From an uncultured Lachnospiraceae bacterium (GTDB lineage Bacteria; Bacillota; Clostridia; Lachnospirales; Lachnospiraceae), in contig CAMALN010000014.1 of assembly GCA_945836565.1 (NCBI GenBank), positions 1-15,297 of the forward strand: DNA of 15,297 bases. The letters are read 5' to 3'. How positions within the stretch are numbered: the stretch's first letter is position 1; every line of letters begins with the position of its first letter. The translations under genes were made by a program, and so were the position numbers. Below the pieces are notes generated by a model. It was not told the DNA's origin. It did not search any database and saw nothing but the letters and a program-made list of their open reading frames with translations. This document shows, in pieces, positions 13,792-15,297 of the stretch.

Positions 13792-15297
13792 TTATCTTCG
13801 ATAGTATGCAAAGCATTTACTGCACAGACTGCCTTTTCCATCGATAGGCAATGCCTTACCGCAATAATTACAGCGTCTTAGATAGTGCTTCTTGCTCTTA
13901 TTTAACTCTCCGATAATCTTATCCTCAACCTCAAGACGGCACTGTTCGAGACGCTCAATATCCATAAGCTTATTCATACGAACCGAAAAATGATTATAAA
14001 GGTCAAGCATCTTGTAATAGGTTTCCGCTCTCTCTAAATCATTTGTGCCCTTTACATCATCGTATTCCGGGAACATCAGCGAATCCGAGTCGGTATAGGT
14101 CTTGCAGTAATCAAGCCAGAGCTTTATACACTCATTATTTCCCGAATCAACCTCACACGAAATAAGTGAATATATCTCCTTCTTGCCCATGGTAATTCCC
14201 TCTGAGTTGAGCATATTTATCAAAAGCTTGTACTTGTTCAAAAGCTCAGACACATCCATCTTGCGGTATACCTCAAACTCAGGAGGTATGCTGTACCATT
14301 CCTTCAATATCACATCTATCGATTCATCCAGCTCCAAAAGATTGGTCGGGAAGCCTATTCTGGCGTAGGTAAGAGGATCATAGGTTTCGTATCTTTGCTT
14401 TAATCTCTCTATCTCCTGCTTGCTCGTAGTAGTAACATAGCCCTCATCATACAATCCACGTCTGCCGGCACGCCCTGCTATCTGACGCACCTCGTATTGA
14501 TTGAGCGGTCGTCTCTCTACACCGTCAAACTTCACAGTAGTCATAAATATTATCCTTCTTATAGGAAGGTTTACACCAAGGCCGATTGCGTCCGTAGCTA
14601 CTACAACCTGAGTCTCTCCTGCCATAAACATCTCAAACTGATGCTTACGAATCTGTGGCGGCAGATTACCATATATTACACTTGCCTTTATACCAAGCAA
14701 CTCAAGTCTTGCAGAGACATCCAACACTGAACGCTTCGAAAAGAGTATCAGTGCATCTCCTCTTAATATATCCTTGTCAATATTAAAAGGCTTCTCCTCA
14801 AATATAAGCTCTGTGTTTCTCTCATGTCTCACTATCTCATAGCTTGCATGGCATTGCTCCTTTAATATCCTGACTATTACATCCTCTGCCTCAGGTGCCA
14901 TGCATAGATGGATTTCCTTTGCCTTAAGACCTACTATGAGTCTAAGCCAGTTATCGCCTCGGAAAGGATCAACTATCATCTGTGCTTCATCGATAACAGC
15001 CACATCATATTCCTTGTCCATATCTACCATCTCAACAGTAGCCGATATAACACGGCTGTTCTCTGTGATATACTGCTCCTCACCCGTAACCATAGTACAC
15101 GGGACATCTGCTGCCATAAGCTTATCATATATCTCCAAAGCAAGAAGCCTAAGTGGTCCTGCATATACTCCGCACGTTGCGGTCTTAAGCCGTTCTACAG
15201 AATTATAAGTCTTGCCACTGTTTGTTCCGCCTATATGAAGTATATAGTGTCTGTCCATGGCAAATGCTTCCTTGCGTTGCTCCTCCTGGCGCTGAAG
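13792..15297 (-). CDS. Suv3-like DExH RNA helicase with C-terminal zinc ribbon, 5' end outside window
   Basis: An ATP-dependent superfamily 2 helicase, closest in layout to mitochondrial Suv3 (RNA turnover); in bacteria its job is mostly unstudied. Counting from the Met at 15256-15258, there are 488 residues: Walker A GGTNSGKT (10-17), motif II DEAQ (90-93), motif III-like LCMAPEA (118-124), then the second RecA domain with ATDAIGLGVNLP (221-232) and motif VI QIAGRAGRRG (259-268), and a helical C-terminal part. The last 26 residues carry Cys463, Cys466, Cys479 and Cys482, two CxxC pairs, likely a zinc ribbon. The frame upstream of that Met stays open to the window edge and encodes a charged helix-like stretch (QRQEEQRKEAF), and the site before the Met is weak, so the real start probably lies outside. 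No other gene is close enough to show an operon. Confidence 0.9.
   Translation of the reverse strand, partial: LQRQEEQRKEAFAMDRHYILHIGGTNSGKTYNSVERLKTATCGVYAGPLRLLALEIYDKLMAADVPCTMVTGEEQYITENSRVISATVEMVDMDKEYDVAVIDEAQMIVDPFRGDNWLRLIVGLKAKEIHLCMAPEAEDVIVRILKEQCHASYEIVRHERNTELIFEEKPFNIDKDILRGDALILFSKRSVLDVSARLELLGIKASVIYGNLPPQIRKHQFEMFMAGETQVVVATDAIGLGVNLPIRRIIFMTTVKFDGVERRPLNQYEVRQIAGRAGRRGLYDEGYVTTTSKQEIERLKQRYETYDPLTYARIGFPTNLLELDESIDVILKEWYSIPPEFEVYRKMDVSELLNKYKLLINMLNSEGITMGKKEIYSLISCEVDSGNNECIKLWLDYCKTYTDSDSLMFPEYDDVKGTNDLERAETYYKMLDLYNHFSVRMNKLMDIERLEQCRLEVEDKIIGELNKSKKHYLRRCNYCGKALPIDGKGSLCSKCFAYYRR

Noticed and set aside
15256..15258. This ATG as the certain start of the helicase gene.
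   Set aside because: The frame is open upstream to the window edge with a plausible charged protein sequence, so the gene is treated as cut at its 5' end.

Overview
The window looks like chromosomal DNA of a low-to-moderate-GC Firmicute, most likely a Lachnospiraceae-type Clostridium relative. This is inferred from codon use, the strong AGGAGG-type ribosome binding sites, sigma-A-like promoters, and the protein families (fused FolB-FolK, Ppx with a C-terminal HD domain, AzgA-type purine permease, Suv3-like helicase with a C-terminal zinc ribbon). It is mostly core metabolism. I see no phage, IS, tRNA, rRNA or CRISPR array. The species cannot be named from the sequence.

Layout. A long leftward cluster runs from about 10.1 kb down to 0.9 kb: a membrane-anchored polysaccharide deacetylase, folC, a small HD-domain hydrolase, folP, an exopolyphosphatase-like gene (ppx), polyphosphate kinase (ppk1) and an NCS2/AzgA purine permease. 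It ends at a strong hairpin terminator. Gaps are 3 to 76 bases and I see no internal terminator, so one operon is plausible. Beyond the terminator, folB-folK (cut by the window's left edge) has its own promoter. The cluster thus mixes late folate synthesis (FolB/FolK, FolP, FolC) with polyphosphate turnover and purine uptake. folE and any recognised dihydroneopterin triphosphate phosphatase are not in the window.

From 10.0 to 10.29 kb lies a promoter-dense divergent region with a helically phased array of five 11-base units. To its right is an Asn/Thr-rich lipoprotein gene that shares a bidirectional terminator with a small two-helix membrane protein gene. At 11.2 to 12.6 kb is a stand-alone ClpX-family unfoldase gene, whose substrate and ClpP-docking loops differ from the textbook ones. 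It converges on purC. The space between them holds a perfect bidirectional terminator flanked by two inverted copies of a 45-base palindromic element, matching at 44 of 45 positions; the copies lie directly next to the clpX and purC stop codons. The window closes with a leftward Suv3-like DExH helicase gene whose frame stays open through the right edge.

The most interesting items are the twin 45-base elements, the ClpX variant, the phased repeats between divergent promoters, the HD hydrolase inside the folate genes, and the Ppx with a changed N-terminal phosphate motif and HE in place of HD.
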